Shown here in pieces: positions 15,410 to 24,793 of a stretch of DNA of 38,308 nucleotides; within the stretch, counting starts at the first letter, position 1, and each line of letters begins with the position of its first letter. The notes below the pieces were generated by a model. The model saw nothing but the letters and a program-made list of their open reading frames with translations, ran no database searches and was not told the DNA's origin. The translations under genes were made by a program, and so were the position numbers. Location of the stretch: positions 1 through 38,308 of the forward strand of contig JAAWJJ010000033.1 in assembly GCA_022796875.1 (NCBI GenBank), read 5' to 3'. This DNA comes from Eubacterium sp. Lineage in GTDB: Bacteria > Bacillota > Clostridia > Lachnospirales > Lachnospiraceae.

Positions 15410-17701
15410 ATGAAATTACATAAGCAGGGCGTTTACCTGATTAACGGGGCGGAGCTGGTCGAAGATTCCGCCGCAGCGCAGGCAGAGATTCAGGCGAAAA
15501 CCGGAAAACAGGTCAGTAAAGAGGAGGCGGCAAAACAGACGATCTCCTATTCCGTATTGGAAAGTCACAATACTTCGGGAAACATGGAGAAACTGGAGAT
15601 CAAATTCGATAAGCTGACTTCCCACGATATTACGTTTGTAGGCATTATACAGACGGCAAGGGCGTCAGGACTGGAAAAATTCCCGATTCCGTACGTGCTG
15701 ACAAACTGCCACAACAGCCTGTGCGCCGTTGGAGGGACGATCAACGAGGACGACCACATGTTTGGATTGTCCTGTGCTAAAAGATACGGCGGGATTTATG
15801 TGCCGCCTCATCAGGCCGTGATCCATCAGTTTGCCAGAGAAATGCTGGCCGGCGGCGGTAAGATGATCCTGGGTTCTGATTCCCATACGCGGTACGGGGC
15901 ACTGGGAACGATGGCAATGGGGGAGGGCGGTCCGGAACTGGTAAAACAGCTTCTTTCCAAAACATACGATATCAATATGCCGGAAGTCGTCGGCATTTAT
16001 ATGACGGGGAAACCGCAGCCGGGCGTAGGCCCGCAGGACGTGGCGCTGGCAATTATCGGAGAAGTGTTTGCGAACGGCTATGTGAAAAACAAAGTTATGG
16101 AATTCGTAGGGCCTGGCGTTTCTTTTTTGAGTGCGGATTTCAGAATCGGTATCGACGTCATGACGACGGAAACGACCTGTCTGTCTTCAATCTGGAGAAC
16201 GGACGATGAGATCAGGGAATTTTATGAGATTCATGGCCGCAGCGAGGATTATAAAGAGTTAAATCCGGGAGAGGTCGCATATTACGACGGAATGGTGGAG
16301 ATCGATTTAAGCAGTATCAAGCCGATGATCGCGATGCCGTTTCATCCGAGCAACACGTATACGATCGACGAACTGAACGCCAATCTTATGGAAATTCTGG
16401 ACGACTGTGAAAAGAAAGCCATGGTCAGCCTGGACGGCGCGGTTGATTTTACATTAAAGGATAAAGTCAGAAATGGGAAACTTTACGTGGAACAGGGAAT
16501 TATCGCAGGATGCGCCGGCGGCGGATTTGAAAATATCTGTGCCGCGGCGGACATTTTAAAAGGCCGCAGTATCGGTGCCGATGAGTTTACGCTGAGCGTT
16601 TATCCGGCGAGTATGCCGATCTATATGGAACTTGTGAAAAACGGCGCGGCAGCCGACCTGATGCAGACGGGCGCAATTTTAAAAACCGCGTTTTGCGGAC
16701 CGTGCTTCGGCGCGGGCGATACGCCGGCAAATAACGGATTGTCGATCCGTCATTCGACTAGGAATTTCCCGAACCGCGAAGGTTCCAAATTACAGAGCGG
16801 GCAGATCGCTTCGGTTGCGCTGATGGATGCGCGCTCGATTGCGGCAACTGCGGCAAATAAAGGGTATCTGACTTCCGCGGCGGAGTTTGATATCAGCGAT
16901 ACGAAACCGAAATATTTCTTTGATAAAACGATATATGAAAACCGCGTATTCGACAGCAGGGGCGTTGCGGATAAATCCGCAGAAGTGAAATTTGGCCCGA
17001 ACATCAAAGACTGGCCGAAGATGAGCGCGCTTCCGGAAAATCTGGTATTGAAAGTCGTAGCGGAGATTCACGATCCGGTTACAACGACAGACGAACTGAT
17101 TCCTTCCGGAGAAACTTCTTCTTACCGTTCCAATCCGCTGGGACTGGCAGAATTTACGCTTTCCAGAAAAGACCCGTCTTATGTGGGCAAGGCAAAAGAA
17201 GTGCAGAAAGCGCAGAAAGCGATTGAAGAGGGACAGTGCCCGTTAGAAGTACTGGACGAGCTGGAACCGGTCATGATGGCGGTTCGTGAGGTTTATCCGG
17301 ACGCCGGGGAAGGCAATATTGGCGTCGGCAGTACGATCTTTGCCGTTAAGCCGGGAGACGGTTCCGCACGCGAGCAGGCGGCGTCCTGCCAGAAAGTGCT
17401 GGGCGGCTGGGCCAATATCGCAAATGAATACGCTACAAAGAGATACCGTTCGAACCTGATTAACTGGGGCATGCTGCCGTTTATCATAGAAAAAGGCGGT
17501 CTGCCGTTTGAAAACGGGGATTATCTGTTTGTTCCGAATATTCGTACAGTTGTAGAAAACAAAGAAACGTCTGTGAAAGCGTTTGTCGTAAAAGACGGCG
17601 GCATGAAAGAGTTTTCCATGACGCTGGGAGAAATGACCGAAGATGAACGAACGATTATTTTAAAGGGCTGTCTGATCAATTATTACCGGGACGTTCAGTA
17701 G
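15410..17701 (+). CDS. Aconitase-family hydratase (substrate unknown)
   Basis: A 763-residue [4Fe-4S] hydro-lyase of the aconitase superfamily, of the type often annotated only as hydratase (E. coli YbhJ-like). Visible active-site elements: GSDSHT (the D165-S166-H167 equivalents), cluster cysteines in [11 protein letters not shown] and CGPCFGAGD, arginines in [12 protein letters not shown], and [10 protein letters not shown] matching the late SSRE block. These cover all three cluster ligands, so it should be active. It has its own candidate promoter after a long palindrome, and an 83-bp gap separates it from the thioesterase gene. Whether it acts on citrate/isocitrate or another hydroxyacid cannot be decided; no citrate synthase or isocitrate dehydrogenase is nearby. 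Confidence 0.88.
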   Translation: MKLHKQGVYLINGAELVEDSAAAQAEIQAKTGKQVSKEEAAKQTISYSVLESHNTSGNMEKLEIKFDKLTSHDITFVGIIQTARASGLEKFPIPYVLTNCHNSLCAVGGTINEDDHMFGLSCAKRYGGIYVPPHQAVIHQFAREMLAGGGKMILGSDSHTRYGALGTMAMGEGGPELVKQLLSKTYDINMPEVVGIYMTGKPQPGVGPQDVALAIIGEVFANGYVKNKVMEFVGPGVSFLSADFRIGIDVMTTETTCLSSIWRTDDEIREFYEIHGRSEDYKELNPGEVAYYDGMVEIDLSSIKPMIAMPFHPSNTYTIDELNANLMEILDDCEKKAMVSLDGAVDFTLKDKVRNGKLYVEQGIIAGCAGGGFENICAAADILKGRSIGADEFTLSVYPASMPIYMELVKNGAAADLMQTGAILKTAFCGPCFGAGDTPANNGLSIRHSTRNFPNREGSKLQSGQIASVALMDARSIAATAANKGYLTSAAEFDISDTKPKYFFDKTIYENRVFDSRGVADKSAEVKFGPNIKDWPKMSALPENLVLKVVAEIHDPVTTTDELIPSGETSSYRSNPLGLAEFTLSRKDPSYVGKAKEVQKAQKAIEEGQCPLEVLDELEPVMMAVREVYPDAGEGNIGVGSTIFAVKPGDGSAREQAASCQKVLGGWANIANEYATKRYRSNLINWGMLPFIIEKGGLPFENGDYLFVPNIRTVVENKETSVKAFVVKDGGMKEFSMTLGEMTEDERTIILKGCLINYYRDVQ

Positions 17702-17784
17702 TTCGTTCCGTGCAAAGCTGCGTCAGTAAAAGAGGAAACAATGATAACGGCATAAAAAAGTGAAACGTCAGGAGGAAAATAGTG

Positions 17785-18171
17785 ATGTTAGAAGCAGGAA
17801 TTACGGGGAAACAGGAATTGACAGTAGATGAAAGCGTTTCTGCAAAAACGGTAGGCAGCGGGCTTTTGGATGTGTTTGCCACTCCGTCCATGATTGCCCT
17901 GATGGAAAAAACCGCATCGGAAAGCGTGGCTCCGTATCTGGAAGAAGGCTGCGGCACTGTAGGTATAAAAGTGGATGTTTCCCATCTTGCCGCCACACCG
18001 ATGGGGATGAAAGTCGCCTGTGAAACGAAGCTTGTACAAGTAGATGGCCGAAAACTGGTGTTTTCCGTGGAAGCCAGCGATGAAGCGGGGAAGATCGGAG
18101 AAGGGACTCACGAGCGTTTTATAATTCAGAGCGAGAAGTTCCAGAGAAAAGCTAACGAAAAAAAGAAATAA
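17785..18171 (+). CDS. FlK-like hotdog thioesterase
   Basis: A 128-residue acyl-CoA thioesterase of the fluoroacetyl-CoA thioesterase (FlK)-like hotdog group. The catalytic trio of FlK (Thr, Glu, His) is matched by T33 and E41 in ATPSMIALMEKTA and H67 in VDVSHLAATP. Natural substrates in gut Clostridia are unknown, and fluoroacetyl-CoA itself is unlikely. ATG 17785 is chosen over GTG 17782 because GGAGG (17771-17775) is better spaced. No terminator is visible after the hydratase gene, so the two are probably co-transcribed, which hints at a shared organic-acid or CoA-thioester substrate. Confidence 0.82.
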   Translation: MLEAGITGKQELTVDESVSAKTVGSGLLDVFATPSMIALMEKTASESVAPYLEEGCGTVGIKVDVSHLAATPMGMKVACETKLVQVDGRKLVFSVEASDEAGKIGEGTHERFIIQSEKFQRKANEKKK

Positions 18172-18252
18172 TAATTGTAGTTGAGAAGTTCCGCAAAATC
18201 TTAAAAGCGCCGGACGGGCTACCATTTTTGCGCAGGAAAGGAGAAGATTAGC

Positions 18253-19572
18253 GTGGATACAGAAAACAGAAAAAAGCAAAGAAAAACATCGGAGTTTGTT
18301 TCCGGAAAAGAGGAGAAAAAGCATTATTGGAACGTCCGTCCATATTTGCCGGCAGGGTTAGTTGCATTTGTGGTGGCGGTTCTGATTATTGTGGTATTTT
18401 TTCTGTTTTATCGGTATGAAGGCTTTGCAAAAGGCTGGAATAAACTGATGTTTGTTTTTCAGCCGATCCTGATCGGACTGGCAATCGCGTATCTGATTAA
18501 TCCGATTGTCCGCAGAGTGGAATGTGTTCTAAAGAAAAAGTATTTGGCAAAAGGAAAGGACGAAGTACTGACGTTAAAACGGATCCGCTGCATTAGCGTA
18601 GCGGTTGCCATGCTGGTATTCTTCTGTATTCTTGCGGTTTTGATACTTTTGATCGTTCCTCAGGTAGTCGAAAGCGTCCAGGGACTGATCCAGAATCTTC
18701 CGTCGCAGATCGAAAGCCTCAACGAATGGGTAAAAGACCTGACCAGCCAGCAGGGACAGTATGCGGAATCAATTCAGGAAGCAGCTTCGAAGATAGAAGA
18801 GTGGCTCGGGAATTGGGTAGAACAGGAATTACTTCCTCAGTCGCAGAAAATACTGGCGTCTGTAACAACGGGTGTGATTACCGCTGTAAAAACATGTATT
18901 AATTTTCTGATCGGTATTGTGATCGCGATTTATGTGTTGACCACGAAAGAAACGCTGACGGCGCAGTGCAAAAAACTGATTTATACTATCATGAAACCGG
19001 AGCGCGGGAACTGGGTGATCAAAGTGATCCGTAAAAGCGATACGATATTCGGCGGCTTCATAATAGGAAAGATCATTGATTCGATTATTATCGGAATTAT
19101 TTGCTTTGTGGCGCTCAGTATCATGCAGATGCCATATACGATACTGGTAAGCGTGATCGTAGGCGTTACAAACGTGATTCCGTTTTTCGGGCCGTTTATC
19201 GGGGCGATTCCGAGCGTGCTGTTAATCTTGCTGGTTAATCCATGGCAGGCGCTGTATTTCCTGATTTTTGTCTTTATTTTGCAGCAGGTGGACGGAAATA
19301 TTATCGGGCCGCTGATCCTCGGCGACAAGACGGGGCTGTCAACGTTTTGGGTGCTGTGTGCGATCCTTGTCTTTGGAGGCATCTTTGGCATACCTGGTAT
19401 GATCCTTGGTGTGCCGGCATTTGGCGTCATCTATTACATTGTCCAGGAAATTATGGAAATCGTGCTGAAAAAACGCAAGCTGCCATATGAACAGCGGGAG
19501 TATCACGACCTGAATTCTGTCGATGCAGAAACGAACAAAATGGTCTACTGGGAGAAAGAGGAAGAAAAATAG
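18253..19572 (+). CDS. AI-2E family transporter
   Basis: A 439-residue polytopic membrane protein of the AI-2E/UPF0118 family. The hydrophobic segments begin at about residue 35 (LVAFVVAVLIIVVFFLFY), a soluble amphipathic stretch sits at about 145-190, and the C-terminal half holds the family pattern GGFIIGKIIDSIIIGI, VTNVIPFFGPFIGAIP and VDGNIIGPLILGD. Members have been linked to autoinducer-2 export or Na+/H+ exchange, so the substrate here is open. The start is GTG 18253 with GGAAAGGAGA upstream. Its 3' end is followed by a decayed surface-protein fragment rather than a terminator of its own. Confidence 0.9.
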   Translation: MDTENRKKQRKTSEFVSGKEEKKHYWNVRPYLPAGLVAFVVAVLIIVVFFLFYRYEGFAKGWNKLMFVFQPILIGLAIAYLINPIVRRVECVLKKKYLAKGKDEVLTLKRIRCISVAVAMLVFFCILAVLILLIVPQVVESVQGLIQNLPSQIESLNEWVKDLTSQQGQYAESIQEAASKIEEWLGNWVEQELLPQSQKILASVTTGVITAVKTCINFLIGIVIAIYVLTTKETLTAQCKKLIYTIMKPERGNWVIKVIRKSDTIFGGFIIGKIIDSIIIGIICFVALSIMQMPYTILVSVIVGVTNVIPFFGPFIGAIPSVLLILLVNPWQALYFLIFVFILQQVDGNIIGPLILGDKTGLSTFWVLCAILVFGGIFGIPGMILGVPAFGVIYYIVQEIMEIVLKKRKLPYEQREYHDLNSVDAETNKMVYWEKEEEK

Positions 19573-19604
19573 AGGAATACGGGCAAAAATCATGTGTTTG
19601 TGCT

Positions 19605-19787
19605 TTGGCAGGATACAAGGTGACGTTAAGCCATTTGACACCTGTCAAAGGGGCGAGAAAAGTCACAAAAACAATCAGTTTGCGGTCGGGTTCTGCTTAT
19701 TACGTACGGGTACGCGCATACAAAAAAGTAAACGGCAAATATTCTTACGGGGTATGGAGCGATGCCGGGAGAATCCGTATTAAATAA
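19605..19787 (+). pseudogene. Remnant of an Fn3-type surface protein C-terminus
   Basis: The frame at 19605-19787 encodes AGYKVTLS, then TISLRSGSAYYVRVRAYKK and YSYGVWSDAGRIRIK, the second half of a fibronectin-III-like domain as found at the C-terminal end of Lachnospiraceae cell-surface proteins. There is no start codon with a ribosome site; upstream the frame stays open but turns into unrelated sequence overlapping the transporter's stop. A strong terminator follows about 55 bp later, as expected for the end of the lost gene. I read it as the 3' stub of a deleted surface-protein gene. Confidence 0.65.
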
Positions 19788-19841
19788 GGCGTCGGGATTT
19801 CATGACGGATACGTTGTTACGAAGTTTATAAAATAGAAATA

Positions 19842-19882
19842 CTATCGCATCAGTAAAAAATTGCTGGTGCGATAGCTTTTTC
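19842..19882 (+). terminator. Intrinsic terminator
   Basis: CTATCGCATCAG (19842-19853) pairs with CTGGTGCGATAG (19864-19875), 12 bp with one T-G pair, then CTTTTT. It would end transcripts from the AI-2E gene and the Fn3 remnant. Confidence 0.9.
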
Positions 19883-19927
19883 AAAAATCAGAAATACATA
19901 AAATAAAAATATTTATAAAACCACTTT

Positions 19928-19956
19928 TTGACAAGCATATAGCCGTATGGTAAAAT
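19928..19956 (+). promoter_or_regulatory. Sigma-A-type promoter of the TPR-AAA gene
   Basis: TTGACA (19928-19933), 17-bp spacer, TAAAAT (19951-19956). Predicted start is near 19963, giving a leader of about 114 nt. Confidence 0.8.
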
Positions 19957-19967
19957 TAGCGCAAGAG

Positions 19968-19991
19968 ATCCAATATCCCGATATATTGGAT
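19968..19991 (+). promoter_or_regulatory. Leader hairpin or operator
   Basis: ATCCAATAT (19968-19976) and ATATTGGAT (19983-19991) form a perfect 9-bp stem with a 6-nt loop starting about 5 nt after the predicted transcription start. It could protect the mRNA 5' end or be a repressor site over the start point. Confidence 0.6.
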
Positions 19992-20076
19992 TTCAAGTTT
20001 TATTGTGTATATCATCATTCAGGAAATGCATAAAATATTGTGTATAAGGGTTATGCGCATTTTCGAGGTAGAATAA

Positions 20077-22743
20077 ATGGACAAATATGAATATAAATTG
20101 AAAATGGATCAGATCAAATCCCTGATCGGCAGCGGAAGTTATCAGACGGCGTCGGAGATTGCAGATGATATTAACTGGAAGAAAGTCCGGAATATCAATA
20201 CGCTGGTACAGATCGGAGATTTGTATGAAAAAGCCGGAAAATACGAGGATAGTATTGATGTGTTGTTAATGGCATTTGACCGATCCCCGATTGGACGGAT
20301 GATCGTATACCGGCTGGCCTGCGTATCTTTAAAAGCGGGAAATATAGATGAAGCAGAGGAATACTATCAGGAATTTGTGGAAATTGCTCCGCAGGATCCT
20401 TTGAAATACATTATAAAATATAAGATCAGTAAAGCGAAAAAAGAACCGGTTACAGAGCAGGTCGCAATACTGGAACAGTACAAAGAAGAAGAATATTCCG
20501 AGGAATGGGCATTTGAACTGGCCTACCTGTATCATAAAGCGGCAATGGTGGAACAATGTATCGAAGCCTGTGATGAACTGGTACTTTGGTTTGGCGACGG
20601 GATCTATGTGGAAAAAGCGTTGGAACTGAAAATGCTGTACCAGCCGTTAAATAAACATCAGGAAGAAAAATACCGTCAGTTAAAACAAAACCGCAGCGGA
20701 ATCGTGGAAGTGAGTCCGACGGATGTGCTGGAATCCGGAGAAATTGTACATGAAGCAGTGCAGATCCCGACCGTCGGCACGAATACCGGCCGTTTTAATA
20801 CGATGAACCTTCAGGCGGAGCTGGCAAAGAGCATGCAGCAGATCATGGAAGCGACAGAAAGGGAAACCGTAACGAATACAATGGACTCCATTAAAAAAAT
20901 GGTGGAGGAAATTCCGTATTTACAGTTGAGCCGGGAAGAAGAGGAAAAACAGGAAGAGCAGATGGCCGGAATCGAAACCGATGAAGAGATCGATGGTTCT
21001 TTGAACATTAATTTCAGGGAGATCTTACAGGAAGACCTGGATGGCCAGATGCGTCTGAACGTACCGAACCACGCGCATAAGGAACCGCAGATTACCGGCC
21101 AGATGTGTATTGACGACATATTGGAAGAGTGGGAGAAAACGAAGCGGGCGGCAGAAGCGGCAATGGAAAATGCCCGTCAGAGAAAACTGGAATCTGCGAA
21201 AAGGCGTGCCTTGCAGCAAACCGGTAATCTGATGGATAAGCTGCAGGATGTAATTCCGATGTCAAATTATGAGGAAATGCCGCCGGCAAACAAAATAACC
21301 GATTATGGGAAAATACCGGCGGCAGAGTCGTTGCCGGATTACGCGGAAGCGCCGGCGGCAGAGCCGCAGCCGGATTATGAGGAAGCGCCGGCGGCAGACA
21401 AAATAACGGATTATGAAGAACCGTCGGCGGCAGCCCCTGCGGAGCATATGGATTCCAAAGCGGCTCCGAAGATCAACCGCGGTTATGACGAAGAATATTT
21501 TAAAACGGCAGTCAGTGATGTTTTGGAAGAGGAGATCATGCAATTGAGACGTGCAGGTGAAAAAATAGACAGTATATTACGGCAGCCAAAGAACAAGCTT
21601 CCGGACCCTACCGTGGAGCTGCCGAATTTGGATGCTTTTGTAATTCATGAGGCAAAGAAAGAGCAGGACAGGCAGCAGCAGGAAGCAAATGCGCTGGCGG
21701 AAGCGCTGGCAGTGATCCGGGGCGGGGATAAGCCGCAGGAGGCAGCGGCGGAAATCGCGCAGCCGGGCGCAGAGGAAATTATGCCGGAAATCGCGGAACC
21801 GGAGTTGGAAGAAGAACTTCCGGTAATTGCGGAACTGAATCTGAAAGAAGAAGTAGCGGCTGTGACTAAATCCGTGCCGAAGGAAAGATTGCCGATTATT
21901 GCCGATCCTGAAATATTAACGGATGAAGATATACCGGAAATTGCGGAACCGGAAGAAGAATATGATTACTATGAGCAGACGGAATTAACCGAAGAACAAA
22001 AGCAGATTTTTTCTTATTTTGTGCCGATCGGAGGTATGGAAAAGCAGATCTGCCAGGTACTTGTCGGGGCGTCTAAGCGTATGAGGATGGCGACAAATTC
22101 GGCCAGCGGCAATATTATCATTCAGGGGTATGCCGGAAGCGGAAAAACACAGATGGCATCAAACCTGTTAAAAGCGCTGCAGCAGAAAACCGGGCGGATG
22201 TTAGGGACGCCGGGGCGTATTTATGCAGAATCATTGAACCATAAAGATCTTGTGTCTATCATGAAGAAAGTGAAAGGAGGCTGTCTGATTATTGAAAAAG
22301 CCGGAGAACTGACAAAAGAAACGGCAACGAAACTGTCGCTTTTAATGGAGCAGGATACCGGAGGCCTGTTGGTCATTTTGGAAGATACCCGTGCGGGAAT
22401 CGACCGCGTATTGCGGCTGGACGCGTCTTTTGCAAAAAAATTTACGGAGAAGATCAATATTCCGATCTTTACGAGTGATGAACTGGTTGCGTTTGCAAAA
22501 GTGTATGCAAAAGAGGAAGAATGTGAAATTGACGAATTGGGCATATTGGCACTGTACCGCCGGATCGGGAATATACAGCGGCTGGATCAAGCCACAACGC
22601 TTGTGGAAGTGAAAGACATTATTGATGCGGCAATTGAAAGCGCGGAACGCGGCGGACTGAAGAGATCTTTGGGGAATTTTTTCTCAAAACGGAAAAATAC
22701 AGGCGATTATACTGTTTTGATGGAACAGGATTTTGAGGATTAA
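20077..22743 (+). CDS. TPR protein with C-terminal CbxX/SpoVK-like AAA domain, Walker B altered
   Basis: An 888-residue cytoplasmic protein. Residues 1 to about 210 are tetratricopeptide-like helices. A long acidic linker (about 220-640) holds degenerate repeats of the form DYxxxPAA and IAEPExEEE. Residues about 645-860 look like a CbxX/CfxQ/SpoVK-type AAA ATPase: Walker A GYAGSGKT is intact (684-691), but Walker B reads CLIIEKAG (E740, K741) where the family has hhFIDEA, and the arginine-finger position reads FAKKF (K788). Nucleotide binding is expected; fast hydrolysis is not. The gene has its own promoter. The next gene, glgB, begins within 50 bp, so a role in glycogen handling or starvation/sporulation physiology is possible, but that is inference. 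Confidence 0.82.
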   Translation: MDKYEYKLKMDQIKSLIGSGSYQTASEIADDINWKKVRNINTLVQIGDLYEKAGKYEDSIDVLLMAFDRSPIGRMIVYRLACVSLKAGNIDEAEEYYQEFVEIAPQDPLKYIIKYKISKAKKEPVTEQVAILEQYKEEEYSEEWAFELAYLYHKAAMVEQCIEACDELVLWFGDGIYVEKALELKMLYQPLNKHQEEKYRQLKQNRSGIVEVSPTDVLESGEIVHEAVQIPTVGTNTGRFNTMNLQAELAKSMQQIMEATERETVTNTMDSIKKMVEEIPYLQLSREEEEKQEEQMAGIETDEEIDGSLNINFREILQEDLDGQMRLNVPNHAHKEPQITGQMCIDDILEEWEKTKRAAEAAMENARQRKLESAKRRALQQTGNLMDKLQDVIPMSNYEEMPPANKITDYGKIPAAESLPDYAEAPAAEPQPDYEEAPAADKITDYEEPSAAAPAEHMDSKAAPKINRGYDEEYFKTAVSDVLEEEIMQLRRAGEKIDSILRQPKNKLPDPTVELPNLDAFVIHEAKKEQDRQQQEANALAEALAVIRGGDKPQEAAAEIAQPGAEEIMPEIAEPELEEELPVIAELNLKEEVAAVTKSVPKERLPIIADPEILTDEDIPEIAEPEEEYDYYEQTELTEEQKQIFSYFVPIGGMEKQICQVLVGASKRMRMATNSASGNIIIQGYAGSGKTQMASNLLKALQQKTGRMLGTPGRIYAESLNHKDLVSIMKKVKGGCLIIEKAGELTKETATKLSLLMEQDTGGLLVILEDTRAGIDRVLRLDASFAKKFTEKINIPIFTSDELVAFAKVYAKEEECEIDELGILALYRRIGNIQRLDQATTLVEVKDIIDAAIESAERGGLKRSLGNFFSKRKNTGDYTVLMEQDFED

Positions 22744-22790
22744 CAAGCAGAAAAATGCTTGCAAAAAATAGAGAGAAGAGAGTGGAGTAT

Positions 22791-24686
22791 ATGGGATATT
22801 TTACAGAGTATGATATGTATTTGTTTGGACAGGGAACACATTATGACATTCAAAACCGGCTGGGGGCGCATCCGAAAACCGTGGATGGCGTAGACGGAGT
22901 GTTATTTGACGTATGGGCGCCTCATGCCAAAAACGTATGGGTGACAGGCAGTTTTAACGGCTGGGAGCAGCAGGAAGAGTACAAAATGGAGCGGCTGGAG
23001 CCGTTAGGGGTATATGAACTGTTTGCGCCGGATATGCAAAGCGGAGAATATTATAAATACCTGATTGAAACAAATGACGGCAGGCTGCTTTATAAGGCGG
23101 ACCCGTTTGCCGCATATTGTGAAATGCGTCCGGGAACGGCGTCCGTAGTATATGATTACCCGAAATTTAAATGGGCGGATAAGACGTGGATGGGCAAGCG
23201 TGCGGAAGCGGAAGTACAGACGCAGCCAATGGCGATTTACGAAGTGCATCTGGGTTCCTGGATGCGTTATTCAGATTATGAAAAAGACACCGGATTTTAT
23301 ACATATCGGGAGATTGCAGAAAAGCTGGCCGCTTATGTAAAAGAAATGGGGTATACCCATGTAGAACTTATGGGGATTTCCGAATATCCGTTTGACGGAT
23401 CCTGGGGATACCAGGTGACCGGTTATTATGCTCCGACTTCACGGTACGGCACGCCGAACGATTTTAAATATCTGGTAAATTACCTGCATAAAAAGAGAAT
23501 CGGCGTTTTGCTGGACTGGGTTCCGGCACATTTCCCTCGGGACGCGCATGGACTGGCTGATTTTGACGGGCAGCCGTTATTTGAATACGCGGATTCACGT
23601 ATGGGCGAACATCCTGACTGGGGCACCAAAATATTTGATTTCAGCAAAAATGAAGTACGTAATTTCCTGATCGGAAGCGCCTTAAACTGGATAGAAGAAT
23701 ACCATATCGACGGCCTCCGGGTAGATGCGGTTGCGTCCATGCTTTATCTGGATTACGGAAAACAGGACGGCCAGTGGCTGGCGAATAAATACGGCGATAA
23801 CAAAAATCTGGAAGCGATCGAATTGTTTAAACATTTAAATACCCTGATTACAGGCCGAAATCCGGGAGCCGTTATGATTGCGGAAGAATCTACGGCATGG
23901 CCGAAAGTAACCGGGAAAGCGGAAGACGGCGGTTTGAATTTCAGCTTTAAATGGAATATGGGATGGATGCATGATTTTCTGGATTACATGAAGCTGGATC
24001 CGTATTTCCGCAAATACAACCATAATAAAATGACGTTTGCCATGAGTTACAATGAGTCGGAAAATTATATTCTGGTACTTTCCCATGATGAAGTCGTGCA
24101 TTTGAAATGTTCGATGCTGGAAAAAATGCCTGGGCTGGGCAAGGACAAATTCTCCAACTTAAAAGTCGGTTATGCGTTCATGATGGGCCATCCGGGGAAA
24201 AAGCTGCTGTTTATGGGACAGGAGTTCGGGCAGCAGCGCGAATGGAGCGAAGAGCGGGAACTGGACTGGGGATTGCTGGAGCAGCCGGAGCATAAAGGAT
24301 TGCAGGAGTTTGTAAAAGACCTGCTGCACATATATCAGAAATATCCGGCGATGTACCGTTTTGACAATAGCTGGGAAGGCTTCGAATGGATCAACGCCAA
24401 TGACGGCGACAGGAGTATTTTCAGCTTCATCCGCAAAAAACCGGACGGCAGAAATTCTCTGTTGTTTGTGTGCAATTTTACGCCGGTCGCACGTCCGGAT
24501 TACCGGGTAGGTGTACCAAAGAAGAAACAATACAAACTGATCCTCGACAGCGAAGACGAAAAATACGGCGGAAGCGGTGAAACGCATCCGCAGATTTATA
24601 AAGCGGAAAAATCAGAATGTGACGACAGGGATTTTTCTTTTGCGTATGACCTGCCGGGGTATGGAGTGGCTGTGTTCCTGTTTTAA
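22791..24686 (+). CDS. glgB: 1,4-alpha-glucan branching enzyme
   Basis: Introduces alpha-1,6 branches into glycogen. A short N-terminal piece is followed by the CBM48-type domain (FDVWAPHAKNVWVTGSFNGW region), then a GH13 catalytic barrel with nucleophile D312 in GLRVDAVAS, acid/base E365 in MIAEEST and transition-state D433 in LSHDEVVH, then an all-beta C-terminal domain. Length is about 631 residues, normal for a form lacking the extra N1 domain. The start is uncertain: ATG 22791 begins the conserved sequence, with GGAG only 3 bp upstream; ATG 22755 adds 12 unconserved-looking residues and has only AGCAG upstream. It lies 47 bp after the TPR-AAA gene, with no terminator between, so they are likely co-transcribed. 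No glgA/C/P is in the window. Confidence 0.93.
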   Translation: MGYFTEYDMYLFGQGTHYDIQNRLGAHPKTVDGVDGVLFDVWAPHAKNVWVTGSFNGWEQQEEYKMERLEPLGVYELFAPDMQSGEYYKYLIETNDGRLLYKADPFAAYCEMRPGTASVVYDYPKFKWADKTWMGKRAEAEVQTQPMAIYEVHLGSWMRYSDYEKDTGFYTYREIAEKLAAYVKEMGYTHVELMGISEYPFDGSWGYQVTGYYAPTSRYGTPNDFKYLVNYLHKKRIGVLLDWVPAHFPRDAHGLADFDGQPLFEYADSRMGEHPDWGTKIFDFSKNEVRNFLIGSALNWIEEYHIDGLRVDAVASMLYLDYGKQDGQWLANKYGDNKNLEAIELFKHLNTLITGRNPGAVMIAEESTAWPKVTGKAEDGGLNFSFKWNMGWMHDFLDYMKLDPYFRKYNHNKMTFAMSYNESENYILVLSHDEVVHLKCSMLEKMPGLGKDKFSNLKVGYAFMMGHPGKKLLFMGQEFGQQREWSEERELDWGLLEQPEHKGLQEFVKDLLHIYQKYPAMYRFDNSWEGFEWINANDGDRSIFSFIRKKPDGRNSLLFVCNFTPVARPDYRVGVPKKKQYKLILDSEDEKYGGSGETHPQIYKAEKSECDDRDFSFAYDLPGYGVAVFLF

Positions 24687-24758
24687 CAGGCAGCGCTATT
24701 TTCGGATTTTTTTTAAATCTGTGTATAAAATGTTTTATCACATATATTAAAAATTCTG

Positions 24759-24790
24759 AAAAAAGGCCGTCCTGTAAAACAGGGAACAGG
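24759..24790 (-). terminator. Intrinsic terminator of the LysR gene (minus strand)
   Basis: Read on the minus strand: GCC, then CCTGT/ACAGG around TTT (24783-24771), then GGCC and six T (plus-strand A run 24759-24764). It lies just after the LysR stop. The plus strand lacks a T run here, so glgB has no clear terminator of its own. Confidence 0.65.
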
Positions 24791-24793
24791 CGC

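Noticed and set aside
24687-24757. Terminator for glgB
   Set aside because: T-rich stretches occur, but no convincing stem precedes them on the plus strand; the strong hairpin nearby fits the opposite strand.
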